Below, one piece after another: positions 1-6,387 of a DNA stretch of 9,214 bases. The notes below the pieces were generated by a model that made no database searches, was not told where the DNA came from, and worked only from the letters and a program-made list of their open reading frames with translations. The stretch covers positions 1-9,214 of the forward strand of contig JAEZED010000023.1 in assembly GCA_023417885.1 (NCBI GenBank). Direction: 5' to 3'. The number at the start of each line of letters is the position of its first letter. Position 1 is the first letter of the stretch. The DNA comes from Planctomycetota bacterium (lineage in GTDB: Bacteria > Planctomycetota > Phycisphaerae > Tepidisphaerales > Tepidisphaeraceae). Both the position numbers and the translations under genes were made by a program.

Positions 1-150
1 CCCGTGCCCGGCGCCGGGCGGAGTCCCGCACCCCCGGCGCCGCAACCTCCCGCCGCCGGGCCCGAGCGCCGGCGCGCACCGGACATCGTCATACTCGACG
101 GCGACGAGGACGACGATTTCGACTTCATCGCCGTCGACAACCGCCCGTAG
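1..150 (+). CDS. C-terminal tail of an unidentified protein (partial)
   Basis: An open frame enters from the left edge and stops at TAG (148-150), giving 49 residues with no start codon in view. The first 30 or so residues are rich in Pro, Ala, Gly and Arg, like a disordered linker. The end is a strongly acidic stretch, DGDEDDDFDF, preceded by the short hydrophobic run DIVIL and followed by IAVDNRP. Low-complexity, oppositely charged sections such as these are typical of unstructured C-termini, and the acidic patch could be a docking or regulatory tail. I recognise no domain. The frame is supported by its strong third-position GC bias and the clean stop, followed by a 75-bp gap before the next gene. 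Confidence 0.6.
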   Translation, partial: PVPGAGRSPAPPAPQPPAAGPERRRAPDIVILDGDEDDDFDFIAVDNRP

Positions 151-193
151 CTTTTCCAACGCTCACGCAGCGAAGCACTTCTGGTATCACCGG

Positions 194-222
194 CGCGTCT
201 CCCGGACCCTCCGGGCGGCGCG
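194..222 (+). promoter_or_regulatory. GC-rich hairpin immediately upstream of the GH13 start codon
   Basis: CCCGGA (201-206) and TCCGGG (210-215) form a 6-bp stem with a 3-base loop. Beyond a 3 by 3 internal loop, CGCG (194-197) pairs with CGCG (219-222). The structure ends three bases before the ATG at 226 and covers the only purine-rich stretch (GGGCGG) that could act as a ribosome binding site. This could restrain translation of the amylase-family gene, but GC-rich DNA forms such stems by chance. Regulation is inference. Confidence 0.4.
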
Positions 223-225
223 CTC

Positions 226-2055
226 ATGTCCCAGAACTCCGCCACTTCCCATCGCGCGCCCACCAGCGCACTGGATCTCGACTTTCGCCCGCGCGGGCCC
301 GTCATGCCCTCCCCCGCCGACTGGCGGGACGTGGTGGTGTACCAGGTAATGATCGACCGCTTCGATGACGGGGGGGATCATCCCCCCTACGTCGCCGGCC
401 GGACAAAGACAGGGCGCGACCCGCAGCAGGGTTACCAGTGGCAGGGTGGGAACCTGAAGGGCCTCATGCGGCGGCTCGACTACATCCAGGACCTGGGCGC
501 CGGCGCGGTCTGGGTCAGTTCGCCCCTGCGCCAGCGCCTGGACAGCCACACCTACCACGGTTACGCGCCGCAGAACTTCCTCGACGTCGATCCGCGCTAC
601 GGGGACACCGACGACTTCGCCGCGTTCGTCCGCGCCGCGCACGACCGCGGGATGCGCGTCATCATGGACATCGTCATCGAGCACACGGGCGACCTCTGGC
701 ACTACGCCCCCGGGCAGGGGACGGAGGGACGCGACCACCCGGTATGGGCGCACGGGCATCGGTTCGAGTTCGGGGCCTGGAACCGCGGCGACCCACAGAA
801 GGGCTTCGGGCCGGACGACGCCGTCTGGCCGGTCGAGCTGCAGGATCCGGACGCGTTCCGGAGCGCCGGCGACATGGCGGACATCGGCACCGCCGGCGGG
901 GCCGAGGCAGTCGAGGGGGACTTCATGGGCCTGAAGCACCTGGACCTGCTCAACCCGCGGGTGATGACGGTCATCATCAACTGCTACAAGTACTGGATCG
1001 CCGTCGCCGACGTGGACGGCTTCCGCATCGACGCGCTCAAGCACGCCCCGCGCGCCGCCGCCAGCGACTTCATCCACGCCATCCGCGAGTATGCCCTTTC
1101 CATCGGCAAGACCAACTTCCTCCAGGTCGGGGAGGTGATCGGCAGCGACGAGGAGATGCGACTCTACATCGGAAACAACATCGAGCTGCGCGAGAGCGGG
1201 GCCAGCGTGCGCGTGGCGCCCGGCACGACCGCCGACTATCCCCATCTCGACGCCGTGCTCGATCACACGCTCCAGACGCGCCTGGTCCCCGTTGTCCGCG
1301 GCGAGGCGCCGCCGAAGATGCTCGACGATCTCGTGGTGGAGCGCGCCCGCGTCTACCGTGACCAGGCGGCGGCCGGGAAGTACTACGTCGCCTACCTCGA
1401 GAACCACGACCTGGGCGCGCGCGACCATCACCGCCTGCTGCACGCGACGTTCCACCAGGAGCCGAAGGGATACGACCGACCGGGTGGCGATCCGCGCCTG
1501 GCGATCATGGCCTACACCGTCCTGCTCTGCGGCATGGGCATCCCCTGCCTCTACTACGGCACGGAGCAGGGCTTCGACGGAGGCGGCGAGGAAGACTACA
1601 ACGTCCGCGAGGCGATGTTCGGCGGACAGTGGGGACCGTTCGACACCGTCGGCGCCGGCTTCTTCGACCCCACGCACCCGATCTACCAGGCCACGGCCCG
1701 GCTCTGCGCCATCCGCGCGCGCGAGCCGGCGTTGCGGTACGGCCGGCAATACCTGCGCCCGATCAGCGGCGACGGCGTCCACTTTGGCCCGCCGGAGCAC
1801 CCGGGGGCGCCCTTTGCGTTCGCGCGCGTGCTGGACGTGACGGAGATCGTCATCGCGGCAAACCCGTCGCTGGAGGAGCGCGAGGTCTGCGTGATGGTCG
1901 ACGGCCTGCTCAACCCCGGCGGAGCCACCATGGCGGATCTCATGGACGAGGGCGTGCAGGTGCCGGTCGAGCAGCACGGCGAAGACGCGCCGACATTCGT
2001 CCGCATCTCCCTCGGCCCGCGCAGCGCCCGCGTGCTGCGCCAGGCCGGGCAGTGA
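226..2055 (+). CDS. Glycoside hydrolase family 13 (alpha-amylase-type) enzyme
   Basis: This 609-residue protein is predicted to hydrolyse or transfer alpha-glucosidic bonds in starch- or glycogen-like glucans. The (beta/alpha)8 barrel begins near residue 32 (DWRDVVVYQVMIDRF). GH13 conserved regions are visible in order: region I DIVIEH (148-153), region V near LKHLDLLNP (236-244), region II DGFRIDALKH (264-273, nucleophile D269), region III VGEV (301-304, acid/base E303), region IV ENHD (392-395, transition-state D395) and GIPCLYYGTE (438-447). The triad is therefore intact. The K272-H273 pair after the nucleophile favours an alpha-amylase-like subgroup. Region I has Glu (E152) where the usual Asn sits. 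The C-terminal 110 or so residues fit the usual beta-sandwich domain C. There is no signal peptide, so it probably acts in the cytoplasm on storage glucan. The start at ATG 226 has no clear ribosome binding site; ATG 304 is an alternative that would still keep the barrel. Exact substrate is not determinable here. Confidence 0.9.
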   Translation: MSQNSATSHRAPTSALDLDFRPRGPVMPSPADWRDVVVYQVMIDRFDDGGDHPPYVAGRTKTGRDPQQGYQWQGGNLKGLMRRLDYIQDLGAGAVWVSSPLRQRLDSHTYHGYAPQNFLDVDPRYGDTDDFAAFVRAAHDRGMRVIMDIVIEHTGDLWHYAPGQGTEGRDHPVWAHGHRFEFGAWNRGDPQKGFGPDDAVWPVELQDPDAFRSAGDMADIGTAGGAEAVEGDFMGLKHLDLLNPRVMTVIINCYKYWIAVADVDGFRIDALKHAPRAAASDFIHAIREYALSIGKTNFLQVGEVIGSDEEMRLYIGNNIELRESGASVRVAPGTTADYPHLDAVLDHTLQTRLVPVVRGEAPPKMLDDLVVERARVYRDQAAAGKYYVAYLENHDLGARDHHRLLHATFHQEPKGYDRPGGDPRLAIMAYTVLLCGMGIPCLYYGTEQGFDGGGEEDYNVREAMFGGQWGPFDTVGAGFFDPTHPIYQATARLCAIRAREPALRYGRQYLRPISGDGVHFGPPEHPGAPFAFARVLDVTEIVIAANPSLEEREVCVMVDGLLNPGGATMADLMDEGVQVPVEQHGEDAPTFVRISLGPRSARVLRQAGQ

Positions 2056-2137
2056 TAATCGCTTTCGTTCAAGCCCGACTAAGGAAGCGGGCGGCACGAG
2101 CGTCTGATCTTCGGAAGACTCGTTCCCGGAGATCATC

Positions 2138-3706
2138 ATGAAGCCCATCGCCGTCGCCCTGATCGTGTGCCTTGCGTTCCTGGCATCGCCTGCCTGCGGG
2201 CAGACGGAGCCGGGCCACGCGACCGCTCCCGCCGGCCCGCCGGACGAACCGGGCTTTGCCCTCACCGTCTACTCCACCGCCGACCCGGCATTCGACTGGA
2301 TGAACTGGGAGCAGCAGCGGGCCGGCAACCCATATGCTTACCAGGCGCAGTTTCCGGGGTATGGCGTCGTTCGCGAGACGCGGCGGATCGACCTGACGGA
2401 GGGGCGCAACACCGTCCGCTTCACCGGAGTGGCGGCGAGCATCGACCCGACCACCCTGCGCTTCCGCTCGCTCGACGATCCGGAGGCGTCGATCCTCGAG
2501 CAGAGCTACGAGTACGACCTGCTCAACGCGCAGAAGCTGCTGGAGAAGTTCGGCGGCAAGACCGTCACGCTCAACGACAATGGTCAGCCGCGGCAGGTGA
2601 CGCTGCTGAGCGTGCGCGACGGCAACCTGATCTACCGCGAGGGGGAGGACGGCCCCGTGCGCATGCGCGGCAGCAGCTACGCGGGAACGTTCCTCGACCA
2701 GGTGGAGCTTCCCGATACCGCAGGGCTGATCCTGGAGCCGACGCTCGTATGGGACATGATCTCAGGTCGGGCGGGGGAGCAACTGGTGCAAGTGACGTAT
2801 GAGGCTGCCCGGATGACCTGGCGGGCGGACTACACGGTCGTGACGAACGCCGACGACACTGCGGTTGATGTCGGGGCATGGGTGACGCTCGTGAACCGGA
2901 GCGGGATGAGCTATCCCGAGGCGCGGCTGAAGCTGATCGCAGGGGACGTCCAGCGCGTGACGCCAGCGGGCTCCATGGGATATGAGGACTTACGCCGGCG
3001 GGGGTCGCGTGAAGAGGCCGCGGGAGCGACGGGCTTCTCGGAGAAGTCGTTCTTCGAGTACCACATGTACACGCTGGGGCGGCCCACGAGTCTTGCCGAC
3101 AACAGCACGAAGCAGATCGAGCTCTTCCCGGCCGTGCGCCGGGTCCCGGCGCGGAAGGTCTTTGTCTACTACGGCCTGCCGAACTCGCGCAGCTACTGGT
3201 TCGCACCCAACCCGGCCGTCGATCGCGATCTCGGGCTGCCGATGAACAAGCAGGTCGACATCTACCTGCGCTTCGCCAACGCGGAGGAGTCGGGAATGGG
3301 CATCCCGCTTCCCGCGGGGAGGCTCCGCGTCTACAAGCGCGACGAGGCGGATGACACGCTCGAGTTCATCGGCGAGGATGTCATCTCGCACACGCCGCGG
3401 GAGGAGGAGGTGCTTGTGCGCCTGGGGTCCGCCTTCGACATCGTCGGCGAGCGCCGGCAGATGGACTTCCGCGTGAACCACGCGGAGCGATGGATGGAGG
3501 AGGACATCGAGGTGAAGCTGCGCAACCGGAAGGCGGAGCCGGTGCAGGTGATCGTGAAAGAGAACCTCTACCGCTGGGTGAACTGGGAGATCACGCGCCG
3601 CAACCATGACTTCGAGAAGCAGGACGCACGCACCGTCCACTTCACGGTCGACGCGCAGCCGGACGAGGAAGCGACTGTCTCCTACACGGTGCGCTACACG
3701 TGGTAA
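2138..3706 (+). CDS. Exported DUF4139 domain-containing protein
   Basis: This 522-residue protein starts with a signal peptide: MKPIA, then a hydrophobic core VALIVCLAFLA, with a likely signal peptidase I site after SPA near residue 19. A lipoprotein reading through C20 is less likely because Ser occupies the -3 position. The N-terminal part (about 38-200) has the form seen in DUF4139 proteins: an opening beta segment, then VRFTGVAASIDPTTLRF (93-109) and YEYDLLNAQKLLEKF (124-138). The DUF4139 core runs from about 212 to the end, including YEAARMTWRADYTVV (221-235), VTLVNRSGMSYPEARLKLIAG (249-269) and a final beta-rich stretch with ENLYRWVNWE (475-484). The family is widespread and its biochemical role is not established, so I give none. 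ATG 2138 is supported by GGAG at 2128-2131, six bases upstream. It follows the amylase gene by 82 bases with no obvious terminator, so read-through is possible. Confidence 0.85.
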   Translation: MKPIAVALIVCLAFLASPACGQTEPGHATAPAGPPDEPGFALTVYSTADPAFDWMNWEQQRAGNPYAYQAQFPGYGVVRETRRIDLTEGRNTVRFTGVAASIDPTTLRFRSLDDPEASILEQSYEYDLLNAQKLLEKFGGKTVTLNDNGQPRQVTLLSVRDGNLIYREGEDGPVRMRGSSYAGTFLDQVELPDTAGLILEPTLVWDMISGRAGEQLVQVTYEAARMTWRADYTVVTNADDTAVDVGAWVTLVNRSGMSYPEARLKLIAGDVQRVTPAGSMGYEDLRRRGSREEAAGATGFSEKSFFEYHMYTLGRPTSLADNSTKQIELFPAVRRVPARKVFVYYGLPNSRSYWFAPNPAVDRDLGLPMNKQVDIYLRFANAEESGMGIPLPAGRLRVYKRDEADDTLEFIGEDVISHTPREEEVLVRLGSAFDIVGERRQMDFRVNHAERWMEEDIEVKLRNRKAEPVQVIVKENLYRWVNWEITRRNHDFEKQDARTVHFTVDAQPDEEATVSYTVRYTW

Positions 3707-3855
3707 ACGCCGCGCCATGCCCTTGACAATCCCCTTCCTGCGCCGGACCCTCTGGTCGGGTGCAGGGGCTCTCCTTCGCATGGATCTCGGCTCCGCCAGC
3801 GCGGTTCAGCGCGATGCGCCGGCGCTGCCATTCTTTTTGCGGCGGGCATCCCCGT

Positions 3856-3872
3856 CGGCACCGTTCTTGCAA
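3856..3872 (+). promoter_or_regulatory. Sigma-54 (-24/-12) promoter candidate
   Basis: The sequence CGGCACCGTTCTTGCAA matches the RpoN consensus TGGCACG-N4-TTGCW at ten of twelve defined positions, and it keeps the critical GG (3857-3858) and GC (3869-3870) with exactly ten bases between them. The expected transcription start is near 3882, leaving a leader of about 27 bases before the ATG at 3909. Transcription would then require an AAA+ enhancer-binding activator. A much weaker copy lies 30 bases upstream (3826-3841), but it has lost one of the two essential G residues. Confidence 0.7.
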
Positions 3873-3899
3873 CACCTAGTCATGGAGAAAACGAGAAGA

Positions 3900-3905
3900 A
3901 AGGAG
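3900..3905 (+). promoter_or_regulatory. Ribosome binding site fixing the start at 3909
   Basis: AAGGAG lies three bases before ATG 3909. The upstream in-frame ATG at 3882 has no such site and coincides with the predicted sigma-54 transcription start, so 3909 is preferred. Confidence 0.6.
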
Positions 3906-3908
3906 AGG

Positions 3909-4259
3909 ATGTTGAGCGAGACGCACGATCGGAACGAAGATGGAAGTGCCGCGGCCGCGGGCGTCGGTGAGGCGGTCGATCCCGGTGAGGATGCATACTG
4001 GCGCGACGTTTACGAGGAGTGGCCCTACTACCGCGACGACTTCACGTACGAGGACTACGAGCCCGCTTTCCGCCTCGGCTACAACGCCGGGAGCGCCCAC
4101 CGCCGGCCCTACGACGACAACATCGGCGCCGAACTGCAGGTGCAGTACGAGCGACGCCGGCACGGCAGCCCCGTCGAGTGGGATGACGCCCGCCACGCCG
4201 TCCGCGACGCCTACCGGCGGCGGGTGGAGCAGGCGCTGGTCGACGCGAACGCCGACTGA
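3909..4259 (+). CDS. Small acidic, aromatic-rich 'EDYEP' protein of unknown function
   Basis: This is a 116-residue soluble protein without signal peptide or membrane segment. After a disordered-looking, Ala/Gly/Glu-rich start (1-25), residues 28-58 are dense in Tyr, Trp, Phe, Asp and Glu and contain the recognisable core FTYEDYEPAFRLGYNAG (45-61). The C-terminal part (73-112) looks like two helices, with VEWDDARHAVRDAYRR (89-104) ending in an amphipathic helix. From memory, small proteins with a similar core (EDYEPAYRYGY, then a WD..K.AV..AW segment) occur widely as uncharacterised, often stress-associated genes. No function is proven. The frame is open upstream to 3606, but that overlaps the DUF4139 gene. 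The start chosen fits the promoter and ribosome binding site. A terminator lies 95 bases downstream, so it appears to be a single-gene unit under sigma-54-type control. The alternative start at 3882 would give 125 residues. Confidence 0.8.
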   Translation: MLSETHDRNEDGSAAAAGVGEAVDPGEDAYWRDVYEEWPYYRDDFTYEDYEPAFRLGYNAGSAHRRPYDDNIGAELQVQYERRRHGSPVEWDDARHAVRDAYRRRVEQALVDANAD

Positions 4260-4353
4260 ACCACCCCTGATCCGGGGACGTAAGACCAATGAGCCATGCG
4301 GAGGCGTCGGCAAGCCGCGTTTTCGCGACACGATGCATCTCTCCTCCCTCCCG

Positions 4354-4392
4354 ACGAGGCGCCCGCTTTCTCTGCGAGCGCCTCGTTTTGTT
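4354..4392 (+). terminator. Rho-independent terminator of the EDYEP gene
   Basis: ACGAGGCGC (4354-4362) pairs perfectly with GCGCCTCGT (4378-4386). After one C-A mismatch, a further three pairs, CGC (4364-4366) with GCG (4374-4376), extend the stem and close a seven-base loop. The run TTTTGTT (4386-4392) follows directly. This is the cleanest terminator in the window, and it separates the EDYEP gene from the flavoprotein operon. The stretch between the stop codon at 4259 and this stem holds no other feature I can support. Confidence 0.88.
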
Positions 4393-4399
4393 CCGCTGC

Positions 4400-4441
4400 T
4401 TCCGGCTCCTGGCTTCCGGCTCCTGACTTCTGACTCCTGAC
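4400..4441 (+). repeat. Six tandem degenerate heptamers
   Basis: Six consecutive 7-base units run without gaps: TTCCGGC, TCCTGGC, TTCCGGC, TCCTGAC, TTCTGAC, TCCTGAC. They alternate TTC-type and TCC-type starts and drift from GGC to GAC endings. The array begins eight bases after the terminator's T-run and ends 88 bases before the flavoprotein start. It resembles the short tandemly repeated heptamers described in cyanobacterial genomes. It is non-coding and no function can be read from it. Confidence 0.75.
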
Positions 4442-4455
4442 TTCACCCAGAGCCG

Positions 4456-4515
4456 GCGGCACGCCGTGCCGCGGCTTGGTCCGCGTTCGGTCCTGCGGCA
4501 CGCGTTGCCGCGGCT
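4456..4515 (+). repeat. Duplicated palindromic unit upstream of the flavoprotein gene
   Basis: Two 21-base units (4456-4476 and 4495-4515) match at 19 of 21 positions and start 39 bases apart. Each is itself an inverted repeat: CGGCAC-GCC-GTGCCG in the first and CGGCA-CGCGT-TGCCG in the second. The second unit ends 14 bases before the ATG at 4530. They could be paired operator sites, leader hairpins or copies of a dispersed palindromic repeat. Confidence 0.6.
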
Positions 4516-4529
4516 ACTAGACTCATGCG

Positions 4530-5603
4530 ATGCCTGCTACGTCCCACGACGACACGTGCGATGTCTGCCTCGTCGGCGCCGGCCCCGTGGGGCTGGAGCT
4601 GGCCGTCGCGATGAAGCGCGAGGGGATCGACTTTCGCCACTTCGAGGCGGGGCAGGTGGGACAGACGATGAGCTGGTGGGCGCCCGGCACGCGCTGGTTC
4701 AGCAGCAACGAACGCATCAGCCTCTGCGGCATCCCGCTGGTGACTCCGGACGGCTCCAAGGCCACGCGCGAGGAATACCTGGCATACCTCCGGCAGATCG
4801 TCCAGGCCTTCGACCTGCGCATCCGCACCTTCGAGCCCGTTGCCGAAATCCAGCGCCACGACGACGGGTTCACGCTCGTCACGCAGACGCGCTCCGCCCC
4901 GCGCCGCACGCGCTGCCGGAAGATCATCCTCGCCACCGGCGGAACCGATTTCCCGCGCTCGCTGAACGTGCCCGGCGAGGACCTGCCGCACGTCGACGGC
5001 TATTTCCGCGAGCCGCACCGCTACTTCGGGCGCCGCGTGCTCATCGTCGGCGGGAAGAACTCCGCGGTGGAGGCGGCGCTGCGCTGCTTCCACGCCGGTG
5101 CTCACGTCTCCCTCAGCTATCGTCGCGCGCAGCTTCGCGAGGAGAGCATCAAGTACTGGCTGCTGCCGGAGATGAAGAGCCTGATGAAGTCCGGACGCAT
5201 TCCCGCCTACTTCGGCACGGTCGTCACGCGCATCACCCCGACGCACGTGACGCTCCAGCACTGCGGCCCCGATTATGTGCCGGCCGGCGCGGCGTTCGAC
5301 GTCGAGACGGACGACGTCCTCAAGCTCATCGGCTACGAGCAGGACAAGCGCCTCCTGCGCGGGGCCGGCATCGATCTCGTCGGCGAGGAGCAGCGGCCGG
5401 TGTTCGACGAGCGGACCATGGAGACGAATGTCCCCGACATCTACGTCGCCGGCACCGCCGTCGGGGGGACGCAGGACAAGTTCCGCATCTTCCTCGAGAA
5501 TTGCCACGTGCACGTCCCGCGCATCGTCAGCCACCTCCTGGGCCGCCCCGCTCCCGAGGAGAGGGCGCCGGCGGAGCACGTGCAGCTCCAGCCGGAGTCG
5601 TGA
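4530..5603 (+). CDS. YpdA/bacillithiol-disulfide-reductase-like FAD/NAD(P)H oxidoreductase
   Basis: This 357-residue two-dinucleotide-domain flavoprotein belongs to the thioredoxin-reductase-like group. It has the FAD-binding motif VGAGPVG (15-21), the ATGG segment (135-138), the NAD(P)H-binding motif GGKNSA (174-179) within a YpdA-type sequence (RVLIVGGKNSAVEAALRC, 169-186), and the second FAD motif IYVAG (304-308). No CxxC redox pair is present, as expected for YpdA and unlike thioredoxin reductase. YpdA of Firmicutes reduces bacillithiol disulfide with NADPH and has an essential Cys in the first motif (GGGPCG). Here that position is Val (V20), so this exact chemistry is doubtful. The protein may be a ferredoxin/flavodoxin-type or other low-molecular-weight thiol reductase homologue. 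The start has no ribosome binding site; ATG 4525, five bases upstream, is out of frame. It heads a probable three-gene operon, with 28 bases to the next gene. Confidence 0.87.
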   Translation: MPATSHDDTCDVCLVGAGPVGLELAVAMKREGIDFRHFEAGQVGQTMSWWAPGTRWFSSNERISLCGIPLVTPDGSKATREEYLAYLRQIVQAFDLRIRTFEPVAEIQRHDDGFTLVTQTRSAPRRTRCRKIILATGGTDFPRSLNVPGEDLPHVDGYFREPHRYFGRRVLIVGGKNSAVEAALRCFHAGAHVSLSYRRAQLREESIKYWLLPEMKSLMKSGRIPAYFGTVVTRITPTHVTLQHCGPDYVPAGAAFDVETDDVLKLIGYEQDKRLLRGAGIDLVGEEQRPVFDERTMETNVPDIYVAGTAVGGTQDKFRIFLENCHVHVPRIVSHLLGRPAPEERAPAEHVQLQPES

Positions 5604-5631
5604 TGGGCACGTGTCGCGGTAGGATGCGCCC

Positions 5632-6378
5632 GTGAAGCGCCCGACGCGAGACCTGTGGCTCCTGACCGCCGGCTGCGCCGGTGCGGGGCTGGTCATCGGC
5701 GCCGCCTGCGCCGCAGTCGGGGGGACGTCGCTTGCCAGCTTCCTCGCGCCGCTCGCCATCGCCCCCGCTTTCGTGCCCCGCCTGGGCCGGGCGCGACCGA
5801 TTGTCGTTGGCGTCGCTGGAGCGCTCCTGTTCTCGCTGGGCGTTGCGATCACGTGGGGCTTCATCGCCCCTTCCGCCGACGATTCGGGCTGGCCGGCCAC
5901 TCTCCGCTGGCTTGCGGACGCGTGGAGCGTGCTGTTCGGCTGGTCGGCGCTGCTCCTGGCAGGCGGCGCGGCAATGAGACCCGGCGCGCTCGCCGCGAGG
6001 CGTTCGACGGGGACGGCGCGCACCGCCATCGTGACGATCGCGGCTTGGCTCTGGCTCGGCTTTCCCATCTGGCTTGGCCCGACGATGGGCACGCGCGGCT
6101 GGGACGCGCCCACCTGGCTCACCGCAATCCACCCGCTCTTTGCGATGAATCACGCCGTCATCGAGCTCGGCATCTGGACGCAGCAGCCGGTGGCCTACCA
6201 GCTCACGCCGTTCGGCCAGGACGTGTCCTACGCGCTGCCGCGCTCCCTCTGGCCATTCCTCGTGACGCACCTTCTCCTGGCATTCGCCACGCTCGCGTTC
6301 GCATCCGCCTGCCGCCGCCTGCGCGCCGCCCCATCGCGCAGCGAGAGCGCGGAGGCGCGTCCAGGGCGGCTCGTGTAG
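5632..6378 (+). CDS. Multi-pass membrane protein of unknown function
   Basis: This 248-residue protein has about six hydrophobic segments, near residues 9-31, 33-50, 56-80, 96-114, 131-150 and 207-227. A soluble-looking loop (151-200) contains IHPLFAMNHAVIEL (166-179), IWTQQPVAY and LTPFGQDVSYALP (191-203), and is probably the family-defining part. The C-terminus (229-248) is basic and hydrophilic. I recall similar proteins only as hypothetical membrane proteins and assign no function. It starts with GTG at 5632, supported by AGGA (5621-5624) seven bases upstream. It lies 28 bases after the flavoprotein and ends 9 bases before kynB, implying co-transcription. His168 and His174 could bind a metal or haem, but nothing else supports that. 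Confidence 0.82.
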   Translation: MKRPTRDLWLLTAGCAGAGLVIGAACAAVGGTSLASFLAPLAIAPAFVPRLGRARPIVVGVAGALLFSLGVAITWGFIAPSADDSGWPATLRWLADAWSVLFGWSALLLAGGAAMRPGALAARRSTGTARTAIVTIAAWLWLGFPIWLGPTMGTRGWDAPTWLTAIHPLFAMNHAVIELGIWTQQPVAYQLTPFGQDVSYALPRSLWPFLVTHLLLAFATLAFASACRRLRAAPSRSESAEARPGRLV

Positions 6379-6387
6379 CATGTCGCC

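Noticed and set aside
2060..2120. Short inverted repeats between the amylase and DUF4139 genes (GCCCG/CGGGC, and TCTTCGGAAGA)
   Set aside because: The stems are five pairs or fewer, with no T-run and no clear promoter, so chance is a sufficient explanation.
187..2265. 692-residue open frame on the minus strand
   Set aside because: It lies antisense to the GH13 gene, whose conserved motifs are unmistakable. The translation is Arg/Ala/Val-rich without domains, as expected of a GC-rich shadow frame.
3723..3751. TTGACA as a -35 element after the DUF4139 gene
   Set aside because: The -35 hexamer is perfect, but at 17 bases spacing the -10 position reads GACCCT, which is not a usable element. The sigma-54 motif downstream is far better.
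3826..3841. Second sigma-54-like site 30 bases upstream of the main one
   Set aside because: It has TGCCA in place of TGGCA, losing an essential G, so it was not called as a promoter on its own.
3606..3908. Upstream extension of the EDYEP reading frame
   Set aside because: It would overlap the DUF4139 gene by about 100 bases, has Ser/Arg-rich shadow composition, and precedes the promoter and ribosome binding site that fix the start at 3909.
4264..4277. CCCC-TGATCC-GGGG hairpin after the EDYEP stop codon
   Set aside because: The stem has only four pairs and no T-run; the strong terminator at 4354-4392 explains the gene end.
4499..4508. Sigma-54-like GGCACG...TTGC in the second palindromic unit
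   Set aside because: Only eight bases separate GG and GC; the element requires ten, so it cannot serve as a -24/-12 promoter.
4443..6122. 559-residue open frame on the minus strand
   Set aside because: It is antisense to the flavoprotein and membrane-protein genes. Its composition is low complexity and no motif is present.
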